Source: Larix sibirica (taxonomy: Eukaryota; Streptophyta; Pinopsida; Pinales; Pinaceae). From it: a stretch of 20,197 nucleotides of DNA. The DNA lies in assembly GCA_004151065.3 (NCBI GenBank), contig NWUY0300022888.1, positions 1 through 20,197 of the forward strand, given 5' to 3'. Within the stretch, counting starts at the first letter, position 1, and every line of letters begins with the position of its first letter. This document shows positions 9,637 through 17,436 of this stretch, one piece after another. The notes beneath the pieces are model-generated. The model worked only from the letters and a program-made list of their open reading frames with translations, had not been told where the DNA came from and ran no database searches. Both the position numbers and the translations under genes were made by a program.

Positions 9637-10437
9637 TTAGGTATGTGGGAGACCTTCAAGAGTTAGAGAGTCGACCTCCATGAGAGAGATATCATCGCGT
9701 TGGATCCCAAGGGTAGATTTTTGGGTGAGATTCCCAATTTCATCCCTAATCTCCTGCAGAGAGAGTTCCATCTGGTCCAGCCGATCATTGGTCTTTTCAT
9801 CACTGTCCTTCAGAAAATCAAATAATTGTTGTTTCAGGGAAAAGAGAAATTGTCGCAGACCCTTGAAATTTGAGGCTTGAGCCTCTTTAAGACCTTTAAA
9901 ATCCTTCTGAAGCTCCTCGAGCTCGCCTTCCTGCACTCTAGAATTCGAGTCCACATCTTCCATATGTGCGTCGAACCGGATAATATCCTTCTTGATAAGC
10001 TTGCTTTCCTCCAAAGCCGCCTTGGCAGCTTCAAAGGCATAACAGGCATGCTTCTTAATTTCCTAATGCTCCCCTCTGATTTCCTTGAGTTCGGGAGACA
10101 TTCGTTCGAAATTCATCATGAAACTGACCAAGATAACCCCAGGAGCATAGCAGAAGACACCGACAAGAAGGGAACTGCATGAGAGCTCTTTAAAGCCCTG
10201 AATGACCTGCTGCAGGACAAGATCATCCACTGAGGAGGAAGCGTGTGAGCTGCTACCCCAAGGCTTCTCCATAACTTCACACGATGTCAACCTCCTGCAA
10301 GGATTTCTCCCTTTAATGTCGAAGTAAGGCCAAGTTTTTTCATTAAGGTGAGGATAGTGAGAAGGGCCACATGTCCACGCGAAGGGAAAGGCGGGAAGCA
10401 TGAGCGCTCCCCATAATTCTAAGGGGTTTAAAAGCAT
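9637..10437 (-). pseudogene. LINE-B ORF3: coiled-coil protein of unknown function, one stop
   Basis: On the minus strand an ATG at 10437 opens a 266-codon frame to the stop at 9637, broken by a single TAG at 10065-10063. The first half has a Ser-rich part and a hydrophobic, membrane-like segment (Leu-Leu-Val-Gly-Val-Phe-Cys-Tyr-Ala-Pro-Gly-Val-Ile-Leu-Val) near codons 95-115. The second half is strongly charged (Glu, Lys, Leu, Gln) and looks like a long coiled coil, for example Glu-Leu-Glu-Glu-Leu-Gln-Lys and Arg-Leu-Asp-Gln-Met-Glu. The ATG overlaps the RNase H stop in another frame. One stop in so long a frame is unlikely by chance. I recognise no known domain; an RNA-binding or assembly role is only a guess from the coiled coil. 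Confidence 0.65.
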
Positions 10438-10835
10438 GGGGTCCAACAAATGTTACTAGGACCATCATTCAACACCCTAACCCCTTCAATGAGCCTGGTT
10501 CCTTGATTTTCCATCTTATCTACTTCCAAATTGTTGCACCTGCGGATATGGAAGAACCGAATCCTGGAGGTGTCGGAAGTGAGGACAATTCTCTTTTGAG
10601 TTATGCTAAGGTCTTTGTGATGTCGTATTTGAATGTTGATCATCTTTTGAATTACTATTCTAGATTCCCCTAGAACGCTGAAGTTTTCTATGTTTAGTGA
10701 TTTCATAATAGCCATTCCTTGCTGGAGAGTTTCCCATTCAGCTTGATTATTAGTTCGAATGCCTATGCCCCAAGCAAATTGAGATACCTTTTGTCCTATG
10801 GGGTCAAAGATGACCCTTCCCGCACCTGCCACCCC
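10428..10835 (-). pseudogene. LINE-B RNase H domain, 5'-truncated
   Basis: On the minus strand the frame enters at Gly-Val-Ala-Gly-Ala-Gly, just after where the first catalytic Asp should be. It runs to TAA at 10430-10428. Asn-Asn-Gln-Ala-Glu-Trp supplies the catalytic Glu. The usual Gly-Asp-Ser is Gly-Glu-Ser here, so that Asp is changed. The C-terminal His-Ile-Arg-Arg, Asn and Val-Asp-Lys pattern is present. The first Asp is missing through truncation, so the domain is inactive. It is the 5' remnant of LINE-B. Confidence 0.85.
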
Positions 10836-10848
10836 AAATGACAATCCT
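10836..10848 (+). repeat. Right target-site duplication of LINE-B
   Basis: AAATGACAATCCT matches 2101-2113 with one difference, and its ACAATCCT core matches the uninterrupted repeat copy at 13231-13238. Confidence 0.75.
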
Positions 10849-11154
10849 CTTCAGTTAAGAGAAAATGATTATCTTCTTGAGGGTCGTTATCTCATGTTTT
10901 AGATGATTTCGATATCTCGTAATTAAGGAAAAAGGGATCGGTGTGGAGAAAAAGGAGGAGGGCGACCTCTCCCCAGAGATCCAATATCCCCAAAACATCG
11001 TTCTGCTGGCATCGGATGGTATCTTAGTAGTTGCAGTCTTATTATATATTGGTATTCTCTGCCTTTGGTGGGGGTGCAGAGTTGTTATGTGGAATTCTAT
11101 TGTTTGTTTTGGGTGGCCTCTTGCGAGAGAGAGCCGAGCCCATTTTAAAAAGAA
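10840..11154 (+). repeat. Dispersed repeat R1, right part
   Basis: By eye this is over 90% identical to 13230-13542. One in-frame 3-base indel and scattered substitutions separate the copies. Both contain a plus-strand open stretch with a hydrophobic segment (Leu-Leu-Tyr-Ile-Gly-Ile-Leu-Cys-Leu-Trp-Trp), but without a credible ATG in this copy. The match ends exactly at the N at 11155. The type of repeat is unknown. Confidence 0.85.
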
Positions 11155-11155
11155 N
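11155..11155. other. Ambiguous base (N)
   Basis: This single N coincides with the end of similarity between repeat copies R1 and R2. It may mark a consensus ambiguity or an assembly join. Confidence 0.95.
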
Positions 11156-11228
11156 TTAAAAAATTAAAATACAATATTACAAATAATAATAAAAAATCAC
11201 CAACTTGCTAAAGTCATCCGGTCGATGG

Positions 11229-11392
11229 CAGCCCGTGGTCTCCTTATCAGCTCGTGGTCTCCTTCGCAGCCCGTGGTCTCCTTCTCAACTTGTGGTCTCA
11301 TACTCTCAGCTCGTGGTCTCAGCTTCCAAGTCGTGGTCTTCTCCTCAGATTCACAACTCGCGGTCTCCACTTATGGTCTCCACTCTCCAGGG
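11229..11392 (+). repeat. Degenerate 19-21-bp minisatellite, about eight units
   Basis: The unit approximates CAGCTCGTGGTCTCCTTCT. GTGGTCT cores start at 11235, 11254, 11273, 11292, 11313 and 11333, with variant cores near 11360 and 11373. Because the period is close to 20, repeated Val-Val-Ser and Ala-Arg-Gly-Leu patterns appear in all three forward frames. The open frames here are by-products of the repeat, not genes. Confidence 0.85.
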
Positions 11393-11639
11393 CTCCTCGA
11401 ATATCACTCTGTGCATTCTCTAGTAGCTACTACTTAGAGGTGGCGAGCAACAGAGATGTGAGCCTCCTCCTCAAAGGTCGTGTTTCCCTCCAAAATGCCA
11501 AGCAGTGGTCAACAAGTCAACACACATTGAATTTTTTTGGGCAGGCCACGGACTCACGAGTCTGGTGAGTTTGAGCCAAGTTCGACGTTTAATCGCGAGT
11601 CTGTTGCGAGTATGCCGAGTCNTTCACATGCAATTTTAT
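11393..11639 (+). other. Intergenic block rich in GAGTC motifs, with an N at 11622
   Basis: No gene is seen. From 11550 to 11621 GAGTC or GACTC words recur (ACGAGTCTGGTGAGTTTGAG, GCGAGTCTGTTGCGAGT, CCGAGTC). A second single N is at 11622. The origin is unknown. Confidence 0.4.
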
Positions 11640-11662
11640 GGTTAAAAAGATCTTGAAAGTTT

Positions 11663-12298
11663 TCAAATCACACAGCGAGGGTAGGTTTCTCCAATTGAGC
11701 ACCTTGGACCTGCACCTATCCCTCCAAAGCGATAATCCATGTTTGGCACATGACTTTCTAACTAAGATATTGCTTCTACCACACCTTCCAATTGCGCGGA
11801 GACTCGCCTCAGAATGGCCCTAAGGTCTGCAATTTATTCCTTCACCTTGCCCAAACTAACTCCCCATCCTGACTCTTCCAAAACCATACTATCTAGGGTC
11901 TTCATTGCCCCAACTTCAACCAAATATGGTTGGAAAAGCTAGACCTCCACTGCAATCAGCTCTCTCAAATCCAAAGATGGGCCCTTGGAAGAAAGATGGA
12001 GGGGCCACCACTTTGAATGCGCTAATCCCCGACATACCTCAACCATATATAGGGATGTCTCTTCTCACCAAGATATATCTGTAAATTGAGCACTACAACA
12101 GACACTCAAAGCTTCAAAAAAATCCATAAAATGCAGCACCAAAACCATTATATATGCACAGGAGAACCATCGATATAGCATTCGCATGCTATGAATTAAA
12201 TGATCACCCCTTCACGTACTCCAGACAACTAAAAGGTGGCATTTTAAATACATGCAAAGAATGGAGATTGGGTGACTTGACATGCCCAAACGAGACAT
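11663..12298 (-). pseudogene. LINE-C ORF3-like frame, decayed
   Basis: An ATG at 12298-12296 overlaps the RNase H stop TAA (12300-12298) as TAATG. The frame from it runs 211 codons to the TGA at 11665-11663 without needing a frameshift, but contains five internal stops (two TGA, two TAG, one TAA). It has a Cys-containing hydrophobic segment near codons 50-75 and a charged part near the end (Asp-Leu-Arg-Ala-Ile-Leu-Arg-Arg). Five stops in 211 codons is only mildly below chance, so this call leans on the position and on the better ORF3 in LINE-B. The function is unknown. Confidence 0.35.
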
Positions 12299-12700
12299 TA
12301 GCGGAGCCATCGTAAATGTTGGTGAACCTTCTTTTTTTCCACCATCCCCTTATCCATTTGAGTAGCCAAATTGTCTAAGCAATCCACCTTAGCATTATTT
12401 TCCCTCTTTTTGTGCATCAAACCATATAGTTGGGATTTTCTTCATCAAATTCCTAATGCGAGATTGCATCCTTCCTTAGATGGGATCCAGAGATATAACT
12501 TGTTTTCTGGTTTGCGGAATGATGAATAGAGAATCACCTAGAATGATCACATTTGGCACGCCCATAGATACCAATATTTCCAAGCCCAATGATAGAGTGT
12601 AACTCTCAGCTTGATTGTTGGTAACCACGCCTAGTCCCCAAGCATGGGTTTCCACTATTATCCCATCATTATCAAGGAAGATCCCCGCTCCTACCACCCT
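12298..12700 (-). pseudogene. LINE-C RNase H domain, 5'-truncated and frameshifted
   Basis: On the minus strand, Val-Gly-Ala-Gly at 12697 is followed by Thr-Asn-Asn-Gln-Ala-Glu (catalytic Glu) and Leu-Gly-Asp-Ser-Leu (catalytic Asp). After a frameshift between about 12476 and 12400, Asn-Ala-Lys-Val-Asp-Cys-Leu-Asp-Asn-Leu-Ala-Thr-Gln gives the last catalytic Asp. It ends with TAA at 12300-12298. The first catalytic Asp is lost because truncation falls at almost the same point as in LINE-B. Confidence 0.8.
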
Positions 12701-13180
12701 ATAAGTTAAATGAAAATATTTAATTTAATTAAAAAATTATAATTTATTTCATGTATAATTAGTTCATATAATTAATTTATTTGTAAAATATTTTTATGAT
12801 AAAGAAATTGAAAAACAATCATATTAAAATTGTACTTTTCATTAAATAATATTAAAAAATTTAGTTATTAATTATTGCTCTATACACTGGTCAAATTGGT
12901 ATGACATCAACCACTATTTTTTATTTAACGGCTCACTTATAAAATTTTAAAAAATGCATTCATATGCTCAGACCTGGAGCATGTCGCCTAGCTAGCACTT
13001 AGTGTTATTATACCTGCCACCTGCCGATAGGAGTGTATACTTGTATTCGATGAGGCGTTGATTCATATTAGTTAAGTTGACCTTTTATTACTTTGCATTC
13101 GTTTTTTACAGTTTAACCAAAGTTTTCAAATCCATAATTTTATGGACGGTGTTGATATCCTAAGTTTGCAAATATGTAGC
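12701..13180. other. AT-rich intergenic sequence, no feature seen
   Basis: The first 250 bases are very AT-rich, with TTTAATTTAATTAAA-type runs. A more mixed stretch follows at 12960-13060. No gene, RNA or clear repeat was recognised. Confidence 0.5.
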
Positions 13181-13542
13181 GTCCATTTAATTTTGGAGAC
13201 AAGTGAATACTAAGCGAGCATAATTAACTGACAATCCTCTCCAGTTAAGAGAAAATAATTATCTTCTTGAGGGTCGTTATCTCATGTTTTAGATGATTTC
13301 GATATCTCGGTAATTAAGGAAAAAGGGATCGACGTGGAGAAAAAGGAGGGTGACCTCTCCCAAGTAAGCCAATATCCCCAAAACATGGTTGCATTGGCAT
13401 CAGATGGTATCTTACTAGTTGCAATCTTATTATATATTGGTATTCTCTGCCTTTGGTGGGGGTGCAGAGTTGTTAGGTGGAATTCTATTTTTTTGGGGGG
13501 TGGCCTCTTGCGGGAGAGAGTCGAGCCCATTTTGAAAAGAAT
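13181..13542 (+). repeat. Dispersed repeat R2, uninterrupted copy
   Basis: This copy matches 2056-2113 joined to 10840-11154. It preserves the site where LINE-B inserted in R1 (around 13231-13238) without any insertion. A plus-strand open stretch at 13334-13684 with a hydrophobic segment overlaps it, but it has no recognised domain and continues into non-repeat sequence. I do not call it a gene. The two copies are in direct orientation. Confidence 0.85.
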
Positions 13543-13852
13543 GGTTGTTTGGGAGGCCTCGCTCAAGAAGGAAGTCGATCACGTTACAAATGATGATCTC
13601 ACTTACTTGTTGGGGGTTGTCTCCTTTTGTTTATTCAGTGATGTGGGAGAGGGCGTAAGCCTGAGTTCTTTAATAATTTCCTAGTTCATGCATAGTTTGA
13701 AAAGGGTGAATATTTTGAGTTTAAACCTTTTTCAAATAATTATATAGAGTATATTCTTGCCTATGAAGAGAGTTAGGAATCTCTTGAGGTTGTTTGAGCA
13801 AGCATTTCATTTTGCAAATATTATTAGGAAAGGCACCTCTAGTCCTTCTTGA
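13543..13852. other. Intergenic sequence, no gene recognised
   Basis: The tail of an open stretch runs to 13684 (Glu/Lys/Asp-containing) without any motif. Nothing further is seen. Confidence 0.4.
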
Positions 13853-13907
13853 CTCTCTCTCTCTCTCTCTATATATAGAGAGAGAGAGATTTGTATGTGT
13901 GTGTGAA
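13853..13907 (+). repeat. Palindromic CT/AT/GA microsatellite followed by GT repeat
   Basis: A (CT)n run to about 13870 is followed by ATATAT and then a (AG)n run to about 13889. The CT and AG arms are complementary and could form a hairpin of about 36 bases. A short (GT)n tract follows. Confidence 0.9.
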
Positions 13908-13954
13908 CTTGTTTGACTCTATTTTTTTCATTGAAAGAAATTTATTTTCAAAAA

Positions 13955-15055
13955 GGGCACATCCCCACGTCACATTTGCGTAACTTAATTACAGTATGAT
14001 ACTTCCTATTAAGATACTTTGATAGGTATAAAAAGAACCATAGAGGGCATAGGCCCAGGTTGGAGTAATCGCTTTCTAACTGTATTTGTTTAATACTTTG
14101 TTAAGATTGAAATGAGTAAGGAAGGGCATGACCAGAGAGAGGTGCGAGCCACTCATTGTTATTTTCATTGTTTTTTAATGAAGAGAGCGAGGCATGAGCC
14201 TCCTCTAAAATGGTTAGAACTACCTTTTCTTTTGTTGAAAGGATGAGGGTGCCATAGGGTGCAGACCCTTATATCGATTCATGATCGACTGTACTTTTAG
14301 TGAAATTAATAATTTGTATACTTATTTGATGAATAGTGATCAATTAAAATTAAGAGCTAAGCAATACCTCCATGAAAAGGGTAAGGGCGCAATTCCTTTA
14401 TGCAGTGTTGATTTTATTCTGGTTAGAGAAGGGCGCATGATCTTCTTTGGGAACATTACATATTGTTTTGGAGTGAGTTTGGGCTCTTACCTATTTTGCT
14501 TATTTGTTGGGATAAAGAGGATCTTCCTCTTAACCGGGTTAGTGTCCATTGATAGTTTGGTGAAGGGTGCGTCTGTCATTTGGTTTTATGGAGTGTATAT
14601 CACTTTTGTGGAGATATTGTTGAGGATTATTATTATGTTATATATATACACTTTCATAATATATATAAATGTACCTAGAATGAATGTAGAATGAATGTAA
14701 GGGTGCCAACCCGAGGGTGTCACATTATTTTATAGTAATAATATTATATGTGTGAGTGGAATAAGTTTATTAAGGCGCAGCCTAAGACCTGTTAGTATTG
14801 TATTTTAAATATGAATTAATATCTCATGAAAACTTGGGATGGACTAATGAGGGCACAACCCTTGACCTGTTGATTTCTTTTATTACACATTTGATACGAT
14901 ATAGATTCTTGGAGTGGGTGGAGTCCCAGGCTTGCACTCCTATTTTTTAAAGAAATAAATAATATATGTGTAGTTCCAACACCTTGCTTTGCTAGTAAAA
15001 AGGGCGTGCTTTTCATGTGTACAATGGGTGAAAAAGGGTCTAGTCCTAGTACCAT
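13955..15055 (+). repeat. Region with a recurring GGGC-type motif, irregular spacing near 70-80 bp
   Basis: Variants of (A)AGGGCRYR followed by a CC-containing pyrimidine word recur many times. Examples are near 13955, 14043, 14120, 14243, 14379, 14427, 14565, 14700, 14774, 14848, 14917, 15000 and 15034. Between 14700 and 14917 the spacing is 69-74 bases. AAGGCGCAGCCTAAGACCTG and GAGGGCACAACCCTTGACCT are the closest pair. This looks like an old, diverged tandem array. An open stretch at 14281-14694 lies inside it, has no recognised motif and is not called a gene. Confidence 0.45.
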
Positions 15056-16261
15056 AGTGTTAAATTACTTATGATTATAAACACCTATGCAAGAGATATA
15101 TGCTCATCATGTACTAAGGTTATAGCCTTAAACCATTATAATACAATAAGTGATTTTTATAACTCTACCTTCTTAGTGGATTCGTTTCCCAGCTCGGGGG
15201 TGGCCTCTAGGTGGAAGGAATATACACCAGAAAGAGAGCCAATAGGTTGGGTGGAACGTTGCAGTCAAACCTTCAGTGGCATAAGTCTACAAAGAATCGG
15301 ATAAGTACCTTTCAGTTATCATGATATTATTAATGGCAAGGTCTATAAGGATGCATTTTTATGGTGTGGACTTAAATGATTGGATTTATGTAAATATATG
15401 TTTGAATGATCTTTTATTTATGAATATTTGTCATTATTTTTTGTTGCTCTTTCGAATCTTAGTGTTATGGGATTCCATTAATTGTGTATAAAGTTTTGTA
15501 TTCATGTAATGTTATAATGTCAATCCATATTTTTATTATTGTGATGAATTCAATAAATATGCAACTTATTGATCTTAAGGGTATGAATAATGTTTAGAAT
15601 GCATATTAACTTGATAGTTATTATCGATATGAATAGGAGTATGAAGTAGTCCTTATTGTGGATTGTATATAATATTCTAATAGATTTCATGTGATTATTG
15701 GCATGCTATATTGAAAGGAGTTATCATCATAAGTGTCATGATTATATGGAATATGGTTGAATAAAGCACTTGTTTGGACATAATAAGTTGAAAGTTAGCT
15801 AAGCAAGAATTGTGTAGAAATATAGCTAAGTATGAATGAATCCATTTCTCTAATCTTAAATGAGAATTGGTCCTCAAGTGCAAATGATAAATTAAGAGTG
15901 TTTTAACTTAGGGGATGGTAGCATGCTTATTGTAATAATACATGTTGACCGGCTTTCACATTGGCGTGGATCCAATAGTTATGGAATCCATCTAGAATAT
16001 AGTCTAAGTAATTGATACTCTTGAGTACAAGTAGCTAGAATGAAATTGGCATGATATTATATCATAGTCATGTACTATGTTTGATAAGTTATAGTTAAAG
16101 ATTAGAAAGGACTTATATGGTAAGTTAAATAAGTAATTTGAATTGATGTTATTGATTATAATATTAAGAAATCTCTTGAAGATAATATGTTCTTAATTTG
16201 GGAAAAATACTTCATCCATGGTTACTACATCAAGTTAGCAATGAAACTAACTCAATTGATT
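15056..16261. other. AT-rich intergenic sequence, no gene recognised
   Basis: A GC-richer patch at 15180-15300 (for example CAGCTCGGGGGTGGCCTCTA) stands out but carries no motif I know. The rest is AT-rich and lacks long open frames. It may be the 3' non-coding part of an LTR element, given the polypurine tract and LTR-like start at 16354-16385, but this is inference. Confidence 0.35.
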
Positions 16262-16353
16262 TGTTTTACAACATTTAAGGAAAAAGATTATGTCGATTTC
16301 CATAAAATGTTTTACAATATTTAAGGAAAAAAATTATGTCAATTTCCATAAAA
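16262..16353 (+). repeat. 46-bp perfect-register tandem duplication
   Basis: The copies are 16262-16307 and 16308-16353, differing at three positions, all transitions. They lie directly before a polypurine-like tract and LTR-like start. Confidence 0.9.
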
Positions 16354-16375
16354 AGGGCCTAGTCGAAGAAGGGTA
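16354..16375 (+). other. Purine-rich tract before a second LTR-like start
   Basis: The tract includes GAAGAAGGGTA and is followed by TGTAACAACC at 16376. It is a weaker polypurine tract than the one at 1069 but has the same layout. Confidence 0.35.
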
Positions 16376-16792
16376 TGTAACAACCATAAATGTGAAATCG
16401 AAATTAGTAATTAGTAATTCTATTAGTCAGGAGCTAGAATTAAGCCCAGTATTCTATTTGTCCAAATCACAATTTGGAGTGTTCAAATCTCGCAATTTCT
16501 GCGATCTGGGTAATTTTAAAATTAAAATTGGGCTTAAAATTGGGCATTTAGGTTAGAATAGACAACCAATTACCAATCACTGAAATTACAAGATTGCAGA
16601 AATAGCAATTTTCAGCAACAATTTCAACAGGTTTTTATCAAAATCTCACCAGAAAAGCCGAGCGTTTTGGTTGTCTTTTATCCTACTGGCTCGAATTAGG
16701 GCCAACTGATATGATTTATACAGAAATAGAAATTAAAGAGAGCAGAGCGTACCAAGAGACTGACAGGAATCCTTCACCGTGGACTCTGGATC

Positions 16793-16974
16793 TGAAAAGA
16801 ATGTATAGTTGGTAACCCTAATTGCTCTTTATTTTAGGAAGGACTGGAATAAACCCCCTTGCGGACTCGATCACGGAATCCCTGAGTCCCTTCGAATTTG
16901 TATATAGCGGATGTGAAAAGAATTTACAGTCGGTAATCCTAATTGCTTTCTATTCAAGGAAGGAGATGAATAAA
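16793..16974 (+). repeat. Pair of 61-bp direct repeats, 121-bp period
   Basis: 16793-16853 and 16914-16974 both run from TGAAAAGAAT to AATAAA, with about a dozen mismatches. The intervening 60 bases are not repeated. Confidence 0.85.
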
Positions 16975-16990
16975 TGCTTCCCGTACCTGA

Positions 16991-17100
16991 CTTAGAACCA
17001 GTCTAGTATTCTGGCTGTAAAGCATTATAACATTCCCGGATAAGTCTTAGAACCAGTCTAGCATTCTTTCTCGCTGTAAACTATTATAACATTCTCTCGC
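16991..17100 (+). repeat. Tandem duplication, about 55-bp period
   Basis: CTTAGAACCAGTCTAGTATT at 16991 recurs at 17046 as CTTAGAACCAGTCTAGCATT. Both continue through CTGTAAA and ATTATAACATTC, with small indels. Confidence 0.85.
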
Positions 17101-17230
17101 TGAGCAAAAACCAGAAAACGCCGTGGAGTGAAACTCCGAGAACATGAAAGAAAGAGAAACCACCTTCCTGCCCTTCATGTGCGGTAACTACAATCACCAA
17201 TATTCATCCCGCCCCCGTTAATAACAAAGG

Positions 17231-17436
17231 GTGGGAAACAGGAGGAGTGTTGACTTCATTATATTAGTAACGAGAGCTTTCTTGGCCACTCGTTACGTAT
17301 TAATTTTTTTAATTCAAAAAATAAATATAAAAGTTTTTGTTAATTTAAATAATCAAAATTTAAATAAAAGGAAAATATTTTAAAAATTTAATTGAAATAT
17401 CATCAATATCAAGAATTATTAATAATGGACTCAGTT
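17231..17436. other. AT-rich sequence, no feature seen
   Basis: TTTAAAATTTAA-type runs are present and no gene or repeat was recognised. Confidence 0.5.

Larger units (their letters stand above)
2114..10835 (-). mobile_element. LINE-B: 5'-truncated L1-type LINE on the minus strand, interrupted by LINE-A
   Basis: LINE-B's own DNA is 2114-2144 plus 9391-10835, about 1.5 kb. Read on the minus strand it runs from the RNase H domain (truncated at 10835) through a third reading frame and 3'UTR. It ends in an A-rich tail whose complement is the pyrimidine run at 2114-2129. It is flanked by near-identical 13-bp duplications (2101-2113 and 10836-10848) and lies inside repeat R1. LINE-A later inserted into its tail. 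The order of events is therefore repeat, then LINE-B, then LINE-A. Plant L1 elements with an RNase H domain are an established group; 5' truncation is typical of LINE integration. Confidence 0.8.
11640..12700 (-). mobile_element. LINE-C: 5'-truncated L1-type LINE 3' fragment on the minus strand
   Basis: On the minus strand the fragment starts at 12700 inside RNase H and continues through a decayed ORF3-like frame to about 11663. The right boundary is sharp: RNase H coding sequence gives way to AT-rich DNA at 12701. The left (3') boundary, the poly(A) complement and the target duplications could not be identified, so 11640 is approximate. The sequence differs substantially from LINE-B, so it is a separate insertion of another subfamily. 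Confidence 0.7.
16376..17230 (+). repeat. Possible LTR (TGTAACAACC start), end not located
   Basis: The TGTAACAACC start after a purine tract resembles a plant gypsy LTR. The interval is moderately GC-rich compared with its flanks and contains two internal duplications (listed separately). I found no CA end with a target duplication, and no partner LTR, so boundaries and identity are uncertain. Confidence 0.3.

Noticed and set aside
11229-11392. CRISPR-like array
   Set aside because: The repeats are contiguous and degenerate without unique spacers, in a plant-type genome.
11205-11568. Three overlapping open frames rich in Val-Val-Ser and Ala-Arg-Gly-Leu
   Set aside because: They are translations of a stop-free minisatellite in three frames.
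13334-13684. A 116-codon open frame in repeat R2 as a membrane protein gene
   Set aside because: The frame in R1 lacks an ATG and diverges at its end; the sequence is repetitive, so chance openness within a repeat is more likely.
14281-14694. A 137-codon plus-strand open frame with hydrophobic residues
   Set aside because: The composition reflects AT-rich DNA, there is no known domain, and it lies within the recurring-motif repeat region.
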